Source: Mesostigma viride | Taxonomy: Eukaryota; Streptophyta; Mesostigmatophyceae; Mesostigmatales; Mesostigmataceae | Length of the DNA: 64,000 bases | Direction of reading: 5' to 3' | Assembly (NCBI GenBank): GCA_009746045.1 | Contig: RPFO01000296.1 | Coordinates: 1,808,388 to 1,872,387, forward strand | Part shown: positions 1-11,072 of the stretch, piece after piece | How positions within the stretch are numbered: position 1 is the stretch's first letter | Layout of the letters: every line of letters begins with the position of its first letter | Notes under the pieces: generated by a model | What the model was told of the DNA's origin: nothing | The model's input: only the letters and a program-made list of their open reading frames with translations | Database searches by the model: none | Position numbers and translations under genes: made by a program

Positions 1-159
1 CCAACGGCACCTTGAACGCCTCATTTGGTTACGGGACGTAAAAGTTATGACGTTTCCTATAGGCTGTGCCGACAGTACCCGGCGCGCCACTGTGGGCGCG
101 TACGGACACAGGATGTACAAGTGTCACTTTGATAGTCCGCAGGACGTTGACAGGACTTG

Positions 160-345
160 TACAGGACTTGATGGTCAATTGATAGGTAGGCGTGCTGTAG
201 CGTGCCAGGACCTATAAGACAATTGATGCTGAGTAGTGTACGGATAGGTCCACAGGACTAGCCGTATGGACAATTGATAGATCTGCGCGCCAAAGGCGTG
301 CCAGAGTCTGTGTAATCAATTGATTGACAGTTCAGCTGTGACAGT
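160..345 (+). promoter_or_regulatory. Leader with repeated CAATTGAT motifs (copy A)
   Basis: The motif CAATTGAT, or its near palindrome TCAATTGA, occurs four times at roughly 45 bp spacing (near 177, 221, 269 and 317). It alternates with short inverted repeats such as CAGCTG pairs near 331-352. The same arrangement is in copy B (about 9742-9905). This part is nearly identical between the copies although ORF1 just downstream is strongly diverged. The likely role is LTR promoter or RNA packaging, by inference only. A conserved AATAAA-like stretch (near 507 and 10076) precedes ORF1. Confidence 0.45.
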
Positions 346-595
346 GCAGCTGAATACTTGGACGCGTCCCTAGCAAGCTATATGTGTGACTTGGTCGCAC
401 TGGGACGCTAGCTCTTGCGTGCACGCTCTCTTGGCACAACGACCCTGTCGTCTGTGCTACGTGCAGTCTCGGACTTGACGTGACTTACGTCTGTGTTTGC
501 TGGTTATAATAAAGGCAACTTTCCTGCAAGAGCCATGGATTCCCTCGGGGTTAAACTCTCATTCAACTCGTATTACAATCTTCGTAACAAGAAAA

Positions 596-1381
596 ATGCC
601 GGACTCGATGGAGTTCCGCATACCGAGGGATTCTGAAATTTTGGGCAGTCCAGCGGACATCGCCGAATCTCCGGCTGGTCCTTCGACGACTCCTGTTCGT
701 GAAGATCGTCCGGTTCTTAATCCGGCGTGGCAGCGTGTTGTTGACCAGGCGGTAGCGTCCAGCTCGGAGCTACGCGCTCAGCAGCAGGCACTGCTGCAAG
801 GCTTACGACTGCCACCCCCGCCTCCGCAACCTTCGATTGTTTCGGGGTTTCGCGGTTATCTCGATTCCATTCGAGCTTTGCTTGCGGACTTCGAAGTCCA
901 TACCCGGGCGGGGTTGCAAGCGCCCAGCGCGGTTGCCGAGGTCTCTGAGGAGATCGACAACGCGGTTTCATCGCTTACAGGTTATCAGCGCAATCTCGCT
1001 AACTGGCTGTCGGTTCGTTCGGGCGTCATTCCGACGATCACAACCAACCTGTTTCAAGACCTTGCGATTCTGCAGTTGCTGTCGCGAGGCTTCCGGACGC
1101 GAGAGCGGCAATTGCTGCTCAACCTTGTCGCGTTCTTGTCTGCATTGCGAGAGTGGGCGCCGGACGGGTGGGATTTTCTAACGATTCTTACCAACCCGCT
1201 CCGCATCGTCACCCGCCGCCGACGTCGCCGCATTGATCCGGTGACAGGCCGTCGGTTGGACCCCATCGTCATTGAAACTCCGATGACGATTGAGGTTGGG
1301 CAAGGCCAGGAGGGGCCTGCGCCTGTCGTCAACGATCCAATTTACGACTACGACTACTGCGATTTTCGTGGTTTCGACTGA
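596..1381 (+). CDS. ORF1, unrecognised protein upstream of gag (copy A)
   Basis: 261 codons from the ATG at 596, which matches the ATG at 10162 in copy B; both begin Met-Pro-Asp/Asn-Ser. I recognise no family. Visible features: an acidic, proline-rich N-terminal third, a helical-looking central region containing TTNLFQDLA and RERQ...NLVAFL.ALREW, a run of arginines near residue 203 (possible nuclear or RNA-binding signal), and a conserved end Y-x-Y-C-D-F-R-G. Copy B keeps these blocks while many third codon positions differ, as expected of a selected protein. It sits between the leader and gag, where Copia elements normally have no gene. An upstream in-frame codon at 497 is less likely because copy B does not share that extension. 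Confidence 0.7.
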   Translation: MPDSMEFRIPRDSEILGSPADIAESPAGPSTTPVREDRPVLNPAWQRVVDQAVASSSELRAQQQALLQGLRLPPPPPQPSIVSGFRGYLDSIRALLADFEVHTRAGLQAPSAVAEVSEEIDNAVSSLTGYQRNLANWLSVRSGVIPTITTNLFQDLAILQLLSRGFRTRERQLLLNLVAFLSALREWAPDGWDFLTILTNPLRIVTRRRRRRIDPVTGRRLDPIVIETPMTIEVGQGQEGPAPVVNDPIYDYDYCDFRGFD

Positions 1382-1506
1382 ATTCGGCATGGTGGCGCGG
1401 TCGGCACCGGGGCAGGCGGCTTTTTGACAGATTGTACATATCTACCTGTCTTTTGTTTTACAGCTGCTTAGCTCAGGGGGCATACACACAGCGAGTGTAG
1501 TTTACC

Positions 1507-2640
1507 ATGGCTGAGGGACGCCGTAGCAAGGGCCTAGCCAGTGGGAATAATAATGGAGGTGCAGGTAGTGGAACCGCTCACGTAGATGACGTGGGGGTTA
1601 CCGGTGAGATTACCAATGTACCTGTTAATAATAATGCACAAGCTGTTCATGGTTTTGACCTTACCACTCAGGGCTTATTAATTGTTAATCAGCTGCAACC
1701 TGTAACATCAGACTCCAAGCCTAAGCAGGCTGAAGAGTTTGTAGAAGGGCTGGAAGGGTTTCCTAGTTTGTACGGGGGTACCAACTACTATCAGATCTGG
1801 ATAGGCAGCAGCACGTTTGGCAAGTGCACTGATCAGATCAAAGACCTAACCAGGGAATGCAGCAAGAAGGCCAACAAGGCCTGGGCAGTATATGTAGCTG
1901 AGCTGAAGGAGTTGCTTGAAGACCAGCGCAAGAAGGTCGGCATCCATTGGCAAGACAAGTATCAAGGGTGGGAGGTCAAGGGGGATCTCATCCAGAATTT
2001 CCTTAGCTATTGCAAAATGGTTGAGGAACTTAGGCAGGGCCCACGGTTTCAACGTGGCAGACAACATAGCCCTGACCAACTGGTTGAAGGTCTCTGGGCT
2101 GGATAAGGCCACACGTGGATCTTTAAAGGTCATGTGTGCCCCACACTCAACCCTCAAGGCCTACAAGGTCATAATCAAACAAGCACTCGAGGCAGAGGAG
2201 CTGTTTGAGGGTGGAGTGCCAGCAGTGAAGGCTACCCACGCAGGTGGGCGTACCCAGGGGGGCTCCAAATCGTCTGAGGCTGACAGAAGCCAAGGAGGGC
2301 GTAGGGGCAACCACAACAAGCGGAAGGCCAATCATTCACCCGACCCTGACGGGAGGTCACACTCCAAGTCGGTGTTCAGGCGGGTGGGTGGTCAGCCCAA
2401 GCAGGGCAACACATCTGACAACGGGGGCGGTGCATGGCCAGGGCAAGTCAAAGATCCAATGCTACCTGTGCAAGGGGTGGGGGCACATAAAGAAGGAGTG
2501 TCCCAGCTTCAAGAAGACCCAGGGCCAGGGCAGCAACAAGAATAACAACAACAAAAACAACAACAAGAACAACCATAAGTCCCAGGCAGGCCAGCCTTCA
2601 ATCAAAGGGCAGTCAACAAGAAGACAGCAAGGAGCAGTGA
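1507..2640 (+). pseudogene. gag: gag (copy A), frameshifted
   Basis: Homologous over its whole length to the intact gag of copy B (11073-12194). It opens with MAEGRRSKG and has the C-x2-C-x4-H-x4-C zinc knuckle (CYLCKGWGHIKKEC) near 2460-2502. The frame is lost by a 4 bp insertion near 2030, a CATG insertion near 2433 and another 4 bp insertion near 2601. A 3 bp insertion near 1862 is frame-neutral. The 5' third differs from copy B mostly at silent sites, whereas the part after about 2125 is nearly identical. It ends at the same TGA as copy B (2638-2640). Confidence 0.85.
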
Positions 2641-4298
2641 CTGTCTGAGGCAACCCCTTCACACCTTAATTCACCAAAAGGGGAGGCCATGCAGGTGCTC
2701 CAATGCAGATTTTATATCTGGGCGAAGAGAGGGTGATCTCCAGGTTCAGGGTGGCCCCAGGTCACCTGGAGAGGTACAGGTTCCTATGAAGACGTCCTTG
2801 ACAGCTGATGCAGCTGTAAGAATGTCTGACCCCATGCATCCTCGTGCTGGGCACAAGGAGTTACGTTAAACAGTGCCGGAACCTTTTTGCCGCCTGAGGC
2901 AAATCGGGCCGGAACACTATTTTGCCCGGAATAACCACTTCCGAGCACCCAAGTTAATTCGGCCGAATTAACTTGGGTGCTCGGAAGTGGTTATTCCGGG
3001 CAAAATAGTGTTCCGGCCCGATTTGCCTCAGGCGGCAAAAAGGTTCCGGCACTGTTTAACGTAACTAAAACCTGGCCTCGTGGAGGGGGGACGAAGAGCC
3101 CGAGACATCCGCCTAGGCCGCTGAGCACGCACCACTAAATGCGCCGGAGCTGCCTCAGTGAGGATTCGAACCCCTGACCTCCAAGGTGCACAGGTTTTAG
3201 TTACGTTAAACAGTGCCGGAACCTTTTTGCCGCCTGAGGCAAATCGGGCCGGAACACTATTTTGCCCGGAATAACCACTTCCGAGCACCCAAGTTCATTC
3301 GGCCCTCATTTTGAGAGAAACCAATGTACAACCACAGAGGGGTGTGAAGGCCTCTGGTGGTATGCATGTGGTCCCTGCTGGCGGTCCAGGTGTTGGGCAT
3401 GAGCAGGGTGACTCAGGCTCTGAGTCAGAACAGGATGGAAGTCAGCATGGTGATGCTGGACAACCTGACAGCACAGTCCTGACTGTGCCAGGGACTGCTT
3501 CCTCTGTGTACCAGGAGTTGGGTGCCCGAATCCACAACATGTTTGGGCATGCCACTTCTTTGTCCAACAACTTTGCCTTCCGTATGGGTAGGGCACCCCT
3601 TCTCAAGGCGTGCCAGCAAGCTGCCTCACGGTGTAAGTGCCAGTTGTCCTCCAACAAGCCCAGGAAATCACATGCCAAAGCTCTACCTCAGAGCATTGGT
3701 GATCTGCAGTGTGATATCCAACACATCAGGGGCATGCAACTGTTGGTGTGCGTAGACAGGTACACAAAATACAAGGTGCTGGAGCATTTACCTTCTATGA
3801 AGAACAGGTACTTGCTGGCTGCCCTGCAGAATGTACGAGCCAAGTTTCCTACCACAAGGATCCAGGTGGACATGCAGTTTCAGCATCTCAAGGGTGATCC
3901 CACCCTTCCTGAGTTGCTGGTTACACCTAGGGAGGCTCATGGGCAGCAGGGTGCTATATGTAGAGAGGGCAATCCAGGAGGTCAAGAAGTTGATCATCTC
4001 TGAAGACTGGGTACCCTTGTCTGCACCTGCACTTGTACGTCAGGAGTGCATGGCTGAGGAACGTGGAGCAGCAGCTGAACAGCAGGGTCAATTTCTACTA
4101 TGATGGAGTTGCTGTCAGCCCAATGGGTCTATATCATGGCCTGTGCCCTCCACATGTGCTGGAGGGCTGGAAACATGCTGCACATGTCACCTTTGCCAAG
4201 CTGAGGGAGAAGGACCGGGGTTGGAAGATGCTGGAGCCACAAGTGGGTCAGAAGGTCCTAGCTTGGAAGGAACCTAGCCTTTATGGCAAACGTGGTAG
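2641..4298 (+). pseudogene. pol (copy A) part 1: integrase
   Basis: Contains the integrase zinc-binding pattern H-x-H...C-x-C (IHNMFGH ... CKCQ, about 3528-3645). The catalytic core follows: first Asp in LQCDIQHI, second in IQVDMQF, and Glu in the GxxER-type block. The Glu is disrupted here by a 4 bp insertion near 3957. Another 4 bp insertion lies near 4037. Interrupted by the palindromic element at 2859-3303 and, after the conserved WKEPSLYGKRG block, by LTR element C1. Not functional. Confidence 0.85.
2859..3303. mobile_element. Palindromic-LTR mini-element FB1, right end truncated
   Basis: A 208 bp near-perfect palindrome (2859-3066) starting AGTTACGTT and ending AACGTAACT, then a 132 bp spacer (3067-3198), then one arm of a second copy of the palindrome (3199-3303). 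The second palindrome stops at its centre and about a dozen bases of flanking copy A sequence are missing, judged against copy B around 12400. The spacer has tRNA B-box-like sequence on the minus strand (GGGGTTCGAATCC). No ORF. The complete relative is at 60620-61163. Confidence 0.85.
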
Positions 4299-4810
4299 TG
4301 TTAAAGGACATGGGGTTATTATTATGGGGACTTAAATTAATAATTTGTAGGTGGTGAATCATTGCCGACTTAAGCGTCAGGAGCCAGGAAAATTATTTAT
4401 TACGTCCATATGGTGTGGCTTTCCATGGCTACCTCAAGGTAGCGTGAACATTGGTAATTATGGTAGGTGAGTGGTGGCGGCGGCCCTGGTATGCGCATGG
4501 GCCGACAATGGGTCGATAACGACAGCTGGTATGTTGGAACATGGTGCATGCGCATGCATGACTCGGTACGGCATGGTATGACATGCACATGACACAATAC
4601 TATAATCTGGTGAAGATAGTGACCAATGGTCCTAGTGCCATTGTACAACTTGGCACATAGTCATAGTGTCCGTTCACGTAGGACAAATCCCACTTAGGTA
4701 CTACTATCCGAGCATATCTATTTGTTAATTAGGGCTCGAATACAACTGCCCGTATTATAGATTTCTGCACGGTCAGCATAATGGGCATATTCAAGACAGG
4801 ATTCTTGACA
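4299..4810 (-). repeat. LTR of element C1 (3' LTR)
   Basis: 512 bp, near-identical to 6458-6969. A conserved 82-codon reading frame inside it recurs in other copies but lacks an ATG, so I do not call it a gene. Confidence 0.92.
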
Positions 4811-6457
4811 CCCTCCTTGCACATGATGCTGTCTATAAATACAAATGCTAGATCCTGGGCGAGGGTAGTCGGGTACCTAAGTGGATTCCCTCCTTACACG
4901 ACACCCTGGTCTTGATATAAAACAGCAAGAAAAATGAGGGCAAGGTTGTGTAGCCCCATATTGTCACATGGAGTGCGCCACACGAGGGTGGAGCCAAACT
5001 GGAAACAGGCTCTTAAACTGGAAAGACTGGTTGCTCAGTGTTGAGGCTGGATGCAGACTGTAGCCGGTACTGGTTGATGCCAGGGTTGCAGCTCGAAACG
5101 TTGGGAACTGGTAGCGGCTGGTAAACCGGTGACGTCAGCTGTTGTGTGTGCACACACGATCTATGCTGTGTGTGGGTACAGTTTCTTGTGTGGTGCTGGT
5201 AGTGCTACTTTGACTTGTTTGCCAACAGGTTTTGATGCAACTTACTGCAACTACTACAAGGTGAACTGTGACGTGAGGATGTAGAGCTGGTTGCTGGACT
5301 GCTACTTGCTAGCTAGACAAGTGCGTGCAGCTGACTGCAGCTACTATCTACTCTACGCCTGTGGTGGAGAGTCATGCATGTGCTGCTGGGTGCTACTACT
5401 TCTCCTTGCTGGCTAGGCAAGTGTGGGTAGCTGCCTGCATGGACTATGCAGTGTACTCTGTTCCTGCTGGTGTTGCCTGCTGTGCTTGTTGATGCCAGTG
5501 TGATGGTGCTGATGGGACTGTGCTGTTACTGCTGCTTACATTATGGGGCAACTGGTTGCTAGTGGGTGTCTAGTGCTGGCACGTGATAATGCAACTAGCT
5601 GTTACTGCTGCTAGTGGTGCCTGCAACTAGTTAAATGTGACTGAATTATAAAACTGCAACTAGTGCTGAAAACAACGTGGGGGTTAGTGAGCACCCTCCT
5701 TAGTGTGGTGTGCAGCTGTGTCAGCAGGCTGGCCTTGAGAGCAGGACCCAGGGAATGTTCCCCTTTTTCTTGGAAACTTGGAGCATGGCAGGCTCTGGGC
5801 TCTTGAAGTGATGACCGTTTAAAAAGAATTCCGGTTTAAAAGAATGCGCCCAAAAGAATGTTGATGCCACGCGAAATGGTGCCGGTACAAAAGAAAGACC
5901 GGTTCTCATGAAAAATTCTTGAGGTAAACAGCTCCGCCGATTTCTCGTCGATGCTCACAGCTCGCGCGGCTCAGTGGGAGCCCGTCAGTGACCCCGCGCC
6001 GATTGAACGCACTGCACTTGGCCAAAAATGTGCTGCCAGGTAAAAAATCACTGGCGCTGCCTGGAACCAGAGCCGGCACCTTTTGAGTGCCAGGCTTCAG
6101 TGCCGACGTCCCCATCACCGAAATGTTGGCGTTTGATCAGTTTCGGGCATATATAAGTATAAAAGCGTAGATCTGGCCTGCGCACCGGAGCTTGGGAAAT
6201 TCTTGACGGATTTTAGCGACGGTAGGTGTCACCCCGAATATTTGGTGTTACCACACGTTGAAGTAAGTCGATTGAAAGCCTTGAATTTCACGGTAGCATC
6301 TGCGCCATAATCATGGTCGTATCAAGTACAAGAATTCGACCAAGCTGCTCCGTATATGAAAATATAAACTATGATCAAGGCGCTCAATAAAATGTGAGCT
6401 GCCGCTTAGAGGTTGGTTAATTCCGTTGAAAGATCTTGCCCCGGACCTCCGATGCCA

Positions 6458-6969
6458 TGTTAAAGGGCATGGGGTTATTATTATGGGGACTTAAATTAAT
6501 AATTTGTAGGTGGTGAATCATTGCCAACTTAAGCGTCAGGAGCCAGGAAAATTATTTATTACGTCCATATGGTGTGGCTTTCCATGGCTACCTCAAGGTA
6601 GCGTGAACATTGGTAATTATGGTAGGTGAGTGGTGGCGGCGGCCCTGGTATGCGCATGGGCCGACAATGGGTCGATAACGACAGCTGGTATGTTGGAACA
6701 TGGTGCATGCGCATGCATGACTCGGTACGGCATGGTATGACATGCACATGACACAATACTATAATCTGGTGAAGATAGTGACCAATGGTCCTAGTGCCAT
6801 TGTACAACTTGGCACATAGTCATAGTGTCCGTTCACGTAGGACAAATCCCACTTAGGTACTACTATCCGAGCATATCTATTTGTTAATTAGGGCTCGAAT
6901 ACAACTGCCCGTATTATAGATTTCTGCACGGTCAGCATAATGGGCATATTCAAGACAGGATTCTTGACA
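6458..6969 (-). repeat. LTR of element C1 (5' LTR)
   Basis: 512 bp, same length as the partner LTR. Adjoins the primer-binding-like site on its inner side and target duplication GGTAG on its outer side. Confidence 0.92.
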
Positions 6970-7830
6970 GGTAGCTGGAGTCCTGGGGTGGTTACCCAGG
7001 TTGATGAAGCTAGCCACGCATGCTTGGTCAGCATGGAGGACGAACCAAAGCATGTGCACCGGCTGAGTTGGTCATATGTCAAGCCTAACCTGATGAATGA
7101 GGGCAGTCAGGCACAAGGCTCACAGGACCTGCAGGATTTTCAGGTCCCAGGTGACATCACTGACGCAACGACCACATCTGTTGCAGGGGAATCTGTCAGC
7201 CCTGGCCAGGTTGCAGAGGTACCTGTTGAACAGGCTGCAAGGTCAACAGCTGGGGAGTCAACTGTCAAGCCCAAGGCTCTAACCAAGCCCAGGGGGACCA
7301 GTTTGGCTGGATTGATTGGGGCTCTGCAAAGCCGAGCCAAGAAGCAGCCCAAGGTAGCCAAGCTCAGGTGGCATGGCAATCTGGGGCTGGACACTGCCTT
7401 AGAGGTAGACACTAATTCTCAGGTCTCCATCATTGGGACCAGAGCTGCAGCAGGGTACAGCATGACTGAACCCAGCTATCAGTTTGTGTCTGACTTCAGT
7501 GGCGGGGTACACGTGAAGGTACTGGGTGAGGTATCTATTCCTATCCTTGGACAGGACACTGCATTTTGTGTCTTGCATGGAGGGCCCTATCAGGGACCTG
7601 CTCTTCTGGGGCAGAATTTCCTATGCCAGGATGGGGTAGTGATCACGTCCTCTCTCCTGACTAAGGAAGGGGCTGGTCAGGTCCCACTGATTAATTTCAG
7701 GACCACTCACCTATCACGTGCAGTAACCAGGACGGTTAAGCGTGTGCAAGTGTGCCAGGGGCAGGAGCCCTTGGTTGATGACCTCATACTGCCAGCTGCT
7801 AGTCATCCAAGCAGTTTGGGCATTGAGTTA
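6970..7830 (+). pseudogene. pol (copy A) part 2: integrase C-terminus and protease-like domain
   Basis: Resumes exactly where 4298 stopped (GSWSPGVVTQVDEASHACLV). A linker follows, then the retropepsin-like domain: active-site-like ALEVDTNSQVSIIG near 7402-7443, a flap-like FSGGVHVKVLGEVSIPILG stretch, and a second hydrophobic-Gly motif (ALLGQNFL) near 7600. The usual D-S/T-G triad reads D-T-N. Compared with copy B there is a CATG insertion plus 2 extra bases near 7572. The sequence ends abruptly at the start of copy B. Confidence 0.85.
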
Positions 7831-7907
7831 ACGTAAAGGATTTACGTTAGATGGATAGAGATTGTTACGCTCTTTCCAACGGCACCTTGAACGCCTCATT
7901 TGGTTAA

Positions 7908-9596
7908 CCCCTAAATGGTCTTGCTGCCGATTTTCCGCCAAAAATCGAGTTCCAGCCGATGCATCGGCCCCTTCTCGGGGGACCAGATGCCGCGAAATCT
8001 ATTGAGAATTAGAAAAAGTTTAGCTGAGAAGATCGAAAGTTTATAAAATTCTTCACAGCATGGTACTAGGGTTTGCATACTTTTGACAAAGTTATAGAGG
8101 TGTTCTGGCCGGTCAAAGTATAAGGGGTCAGGGTACTTTTTCACGTACAACGTGCATTCCGGAAAACGACGACCTGGCCATGGCGGCTTGCGCCCACGCA
8201 TGGCATTTACGTTTGCGTTCGAATTTTCTGTCCAAACTTAGGATATTGATTTTAAACGTCCTAAAGATCATACAGGCCAATTTTTGGTTCGCGGGAATGC
8301 CATTTGATAGGTGTCGGCAGCGTTCTTGCTGGAAAAAACTGCGATCAGGCCGGACGATAGAAACGTTGACAGCAATACCTTTCCGGCGTATTTTAAAGGA
8401 TATATCGGTTTCTTTTTACTTTTTATGATACATAGTAGTCGTAAACGTGCAAGGGTGGCCAGAAATCGCCGAATCCAGCGACCATGCTGCACAGCTTTGG
8501 TGTGCCGAAATGCGCCATTTTGCGGCCACCGGCTGGGCCAAGGTAACGCCATCCATGCCTCGTAAAGCTTAAGCATCGTTTTCCTATCGATGTTTGACAT
8601 TTATATATACGTTCTAGCTTGTGTAGCACATTCTTTTTGCACTATTCATGCTCTTTCTTGACCCTGGCCTGGCCCCTTTCTAAAACACCATTCTTAGATG
8701 CTTCCCTCAGTCAGTTGACCTGCCACAGGGTGATGGTGATAAGTTTTAGAGGATGTATGGGTTTGAATACCTCCATATATGTTTGTGATACATTTCCCAT
8801 ACACATATTGCATGAGTGTGAGGCAGTTGGCTGGTCTCTGTGGCATCATCAAGCACGTAACTGGTGAGTAAAAGCTTCCCATTGACAGCATGTGCCACCA
8901 GGTGTGCTGGCCATCACCTGGCAAGCTATAGCAGCTTAGGCCTAGTTTATCCTTGCTAGGGCAGGCTGAAATAGGCTCAACACCACTAGTTTGTTGGTGG
9001 CTGCCTCCTAGAATGCATGCCTTGCGTAGGGTGTCCGTACCACGTTACCTACGTGCATGGACAAGGTGGCACCTGCACATAGGTGCCATGTAAGGGCAGT
9101 GTGATGATGCAGTTATGTTTCCCCATCATTGTGGAAGGGAAATGTATTGTTTGGCATGGTTGGGGGCCATATTAGGAGGTGGTATGCCCACCCCTACTCC
9201 CTTGGTTGCTTTTTACCAACGGTACCCCTATGGGCTGTACTGGGTGTAACTGCTGGTATACCCACCCAAATGATGACCCCAATGGCTCAAACTGTTCAGC
9301 AACTAATTGTTTATCATCCCTGAAGTGGTAGGTGCCTAGGTTTTATAACATAATTCAAAATGCACATTCTACCAAAAATGAAAACGCGCGTCTTGACCCC
9401 CCTGACTTTGACGGCAGTTAAACATGGCCTACCCTGCATATATGTGAGGTTGTGATATACCAACCCGAAGGGCAACTCATGGATATGCTTGGCCCCCAAG
9501 GACAGCCATTGGATATGGGTAGGTTGGATGGCATCTGGTTTGCAAAATTGTGAAGATCCAGCCGATTTATCGGCAGGATCTCAGACCATTTAGGGG
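7908..9596. mobile_element. TTAA-flanked non-autonomous DNA transposon (piggyBac-like)
   Basis: TIRs CCCCTAAATGGTC (7908-7920) and GACCATTTAGGGG (9584-9596), flanked by TTAA on both sides (7904-7907, 9597-9600). Copy A shows the unoccupied site near bases 32-36 (TTAC there). TTAA duplication and a CCC start are hallmarks of piggyBac, and the tips resemble those of the piggyBac at 33180-36108. The 1.69 kb interior has no transposase or other recognisable gene. Confidence 0.85.
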
Positions 9597-9600
9597 TTAA

Positions 9601-10161
9601 GGAACGTAAAAGTTATGACGTTTCCTAGGCTGTGCCGACAGTACCCGGCGCGCCACTGTGGGCGCGTACCGGGACACAGGATGTACAAGTGTCACTTTGA
9701 TAGTCCGCAGGACGTTGACAGGACTTGTACAGGACTTGATGGTCAATTGATAGGTAGGCGCGCGGTAGCGCGCCAGGACCTATGAGACAATTGATGCGGA
9801 GCAGTGTACGGATAGGTCCACAGGACTAGCCGTATGGACAATTGATAGATCTGCGCGCCAAAGGCGTGCCAGAGTCTGTGTAATCAATTGATTGACAGTT
9901 CAGCTGTGACAGTGCAGCTGAATACTTGGACGCGTCCCTAGCAAGCTATATGTGTGACTTGGTAGCTCTAGGACGCCAGTTCTTGCGTGCACGTTCTCTT
10001 GGCACTGCGACCCTGTCGTCTGTGCTACGTGCAGTCTTGGAAGTGACGTGACTTACGTCAGTGTTCCTTATTCTTAATAAAGGCAACATTCCTGCAAGAA
10101 CCATGGCGGAATTCAGGGCATTCACTCTCTCACAACTCGTATTACTCGCCTCGTTCCAAAC
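9601..10161 (+). promoter_or_regulatory. LTR/leader of copy B downstream of its insertion
   Basis: Nearly base-for-base the same as 36-595 of copy A, including the CAATTGAT series, CAGCTG inverted repeats and the AATAAA-like stretch. No primer-binding site starting TGG that I can recognise. Confidence 0.6.
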
Positions 10162-10910
10162 ATGCCAAATTCTGAGGAATTCCGCATTCCAACTGATGAG
10201 GAGGTAGCTGCTCCGCCGGCTGACCCCTTACCGGCTCCGCGTTCGCGCGAGCCCAGGCCGGCTGCGCCATCGTGGCAACAACTGCTTGACGAGGTCACGA
10301 TTTCGCTTGACGAACTCCATCGTCGGCAGCGCGCAGCGCTCCCATTGCTCGGGGATTTTCCCGAGGACCCCCAACTGCCGCAACTGGTGCCGGCCATTCG
10401 TGGGCCGCTGGACACCATTCGAAACATTCTTTCGCAATTCACGGTCCAGGTCCGTGGCGGTTTGCGGTCGGTAACTGAGGTCACCACCGCTATCGAGGAG
10501 ATCGACAACGCCATTTCCTCGCTGACCGGCTACCAGAGAAATTGCAAAACTGGGCATCGACACGCACGGGGGGCGCGCCGGTGGTCACAACCAATTTATT
10601 TCAAGACCTCGCATTGCTGTCGCTGCTCACTCGCGGCGTACGCAGTCGAGAGCGACAGGTGCTCATCAACCTGGTCGCCTTTCTTGCAGCCTTGCGCGAG
10701 TGGATTCCCGCAGGCTGGGAGTTGCTGTCAATTTTTACACATCCTCTGCGCCTCGTCGCGCGTCGGCGAATTGAAATTTTCGAGCCGACGCAAAACGCAG
10801 CGAACACACCGGTGTTGATACATACGGGCGCAGGTCCGGCACACACGCCGGATATGGAGGATCCAGCGTACTCCTACCAGTACTGTGATTTTCGCGGCCT
10901 CGATTACTGA
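10162..10910 (+). pseudogene. ORF1 (copy B), one frameshift
   Basis: Starts MPNSEEFRIP and carries the same blocks as copy A ORF1 (EEIDNAxSSLTGYQRN; TTNLFQDLAxL; SRERQ; NLVAFLxALREW; YCDFRG near the end). A single-base deletion near 10540, just after YQRN, moves the rest into another frame, which then stays open to 10910. More than half of the central residues match copy A by eye, and several conserved stretches differ only at silent positions. Function unknown. Confidence 0.7.
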
Positions 10911-11072
10911 ATAAATCGGCCCGTTTTCACGTACAAGTTGGCATTTTGTCAAGTTTTCAGCGGCGATTCGCGGGGGCGGCGGCGACACCGGCGCAGGCGG
11001 CACTTGAGACAGTTGTGTACATACCTTCATTTGCTGCTTTGCTGAGGTGTTTTGGATAGCTTGTAGGGCATA

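Larger units (their letters stand above)
4299..6969 (-). mobile_element. Non-coding LTR retrotransposon C, copy 1
   Basis: Two 512 bp LTRs (4299-4810 and 6458-6969), TG...CA termini when read on the minus strand, flanked by the 5 bp duplication GGTAG (4294-4298, 6970-6974). Copy B (about 23735) shows the uninterrupted site. Next to the 5' LTR (right-hand, minus orientation) is a primer-binding-like site beginning TGGCATCGGAGGTC (complement just left of 6458). The 1.65 kb interior has no gag or pol, so it is a non-autonomous (LARD/TRIM-like) element that needs enzymes in trans. Confidence 0.93.
1..7830 (+). mobile_element. LTR retroelement copy A, 5' LTR/leader to protease, truncated
   Basis: First copy of a Copia-like family. 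Its start lies outside the window: base 1 matches base 7876 of copy B, which has at least 45 more bases upstream. Order seen: LTR/leader (1 to about 560), ORF1 (596-1381), gag (1507-2640), integrase (about 3300-4298) and, after insertion C1, integrase C-terminus and protease (6975-7830). At 7830 it stops inside the protease-RT linker, where copy B begins. RT and RNase H of copy A are not in the window. The reading frame is broken by several small indels, mostly of 4 bp, so it is dead. No 3' LTR is visible, so the LTR/leader boundary is unknown. Confidence 0.85.

Noticed and set aside
3067-3198. Functional tRNA gene in the FB1/FB2 spacer
   Set aside because: Only the T-arm-like part is convincing; no A box or acceptor pairing on the minus strand.
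4400-4648. 82-codon frame repeated at 6559, 40464 and 47499
   Set aside because: Lies wholly inside the LTR of element C, has no ATG, and is interrupted in both LTRs of copy 2; it recurs because the LTR recurs.
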